From Nitrospina sp. (GTDB lineage: Bacteria > Nitrospinota > Nitrospinia > Nitrospinales > VA-1), in contig DODH01000098.1 of NCBI GenBank assembly GCA_003545625.1, positions 1-5,011 on the forward strand: a stretch of 5,011 bases of DNA, read 5' to 3'. Both the position numbers and the translations under genes were made by a program. Within the stretch, counting starts at the first letter, position 1; each line of letters begins with the position of its first letter. Shown here piece by piece: positions 4,919-5,011 of this stretch. The notes under the pieces are model-generated. The model was given only the letters and a program-made list of their open reading frames with translations, had not been told where the DNA came from and searched no databases.

Positions 4919-5011
4919 GGCAATAACGCAACAAGCCGAGAAAAATAAAAAGCTATTGCACAATGGGTCCAGCGAGTTATGCTCATCATTTGCCTTTACC
5001 CTTTCAGGGCA
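4919..5011. repeat. Repeat C: inverted, partial relative of repeat A (cut by right edge)
   Basis: This stretch begins right after the methyltransferase stop and matches the reverse complement of the repeat A core. GGGTCCAGCGAGTTATG (4965-4981) is identical to the complement of 1878-1894, and ATTGC lies five bases before it in both. About 16 bases on, TACCCTTTCAGGGCA (4997-5011) matches the first repeat A hairpin in its place and order. GCAAT and CAAGCCGAG also recur (4920-4940 against 1900-1920, 16 of 21). The terminal TCTCTA ends of A and B are not seen on the left side, so it is either a truncated copy or one that continues beyond the edge. Confidence 0.65.

Noticed and set aside
1..5011. 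A new multi-gene system such as defence or biosynthesis
   Set aside because: All recognisable genes are housekeeping (Tol motor, EF-P) or a single methyltransferase; nothing supports a new gene system beyond the repeat family.

Overview
The window looks like chromosomal DNA from a Gram-negative bacterium of moderate GC. Its core is a Tol-Pal envelope cluster on the minus strand. The TolQ, TolR and TolB sequences and the TonB-like, Lys/Pro/Glu-rich TolA suggest a deltaproteobacterial or Nitrospinota-type lineage rather than an enteric one. That lineage guess is an impression from family resemblance and is not proven here. There is no phage, plasmid, CRISPR or defence gene. The unexpected content is a family of short palindromic intergenic repeats.

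Right to left along the minus strand: efp (elongation factor P, 4012 to 3440); a 199-base AT-rich gap with a plausible promoter; tolQ (3240 to 2479, GTG start); tolR (2434 to 2042); a 248-base repeat element filling the tolR-tolA gap (1796 to 2043); tolA (1788 to 484); and the 5' part of tolB (503 to the left edge), overlapping the end of tolA by 20 bases. On the plus strand, divergent from efp, is a zinc-ribbon class I SAM-dependent methyltransferase (4259 to 4918).

TolQ and TolR form the proton-driven inner-membrane motor. TolA carries its energy across the periplasm through an N-terminal membrane helix and a C-terminal TonB-like domain. TolB is the periplasmic propeller that works with Pal. 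The rest of tolB and any pal gene would lie off the left edge. EF-P is a general translation factor with no obvious pathway link to Tol. The methyltransferase substrate is unknown.

Three related repeats occur. Repeat A lies between tolR and tolA, B lies between efp and the methyltransferase gene, and C follows the methyltransferase stop and runs off the right edge in the opposite orientation. A and B share their two ends (27 of 30 and 30 of 35 bases). A and C share a 17-base core, GGGTCCAGCGAGTTATG, and a CCCC/GGGG-type hairpin. No transposase is present, so they look like non-autonomous MITE-like or REP-like elements. Repeat A touches the tolR stop codon and ends 7 bases before the tolA start, so it lies in the middle of a conserved operon and may affect its expression.
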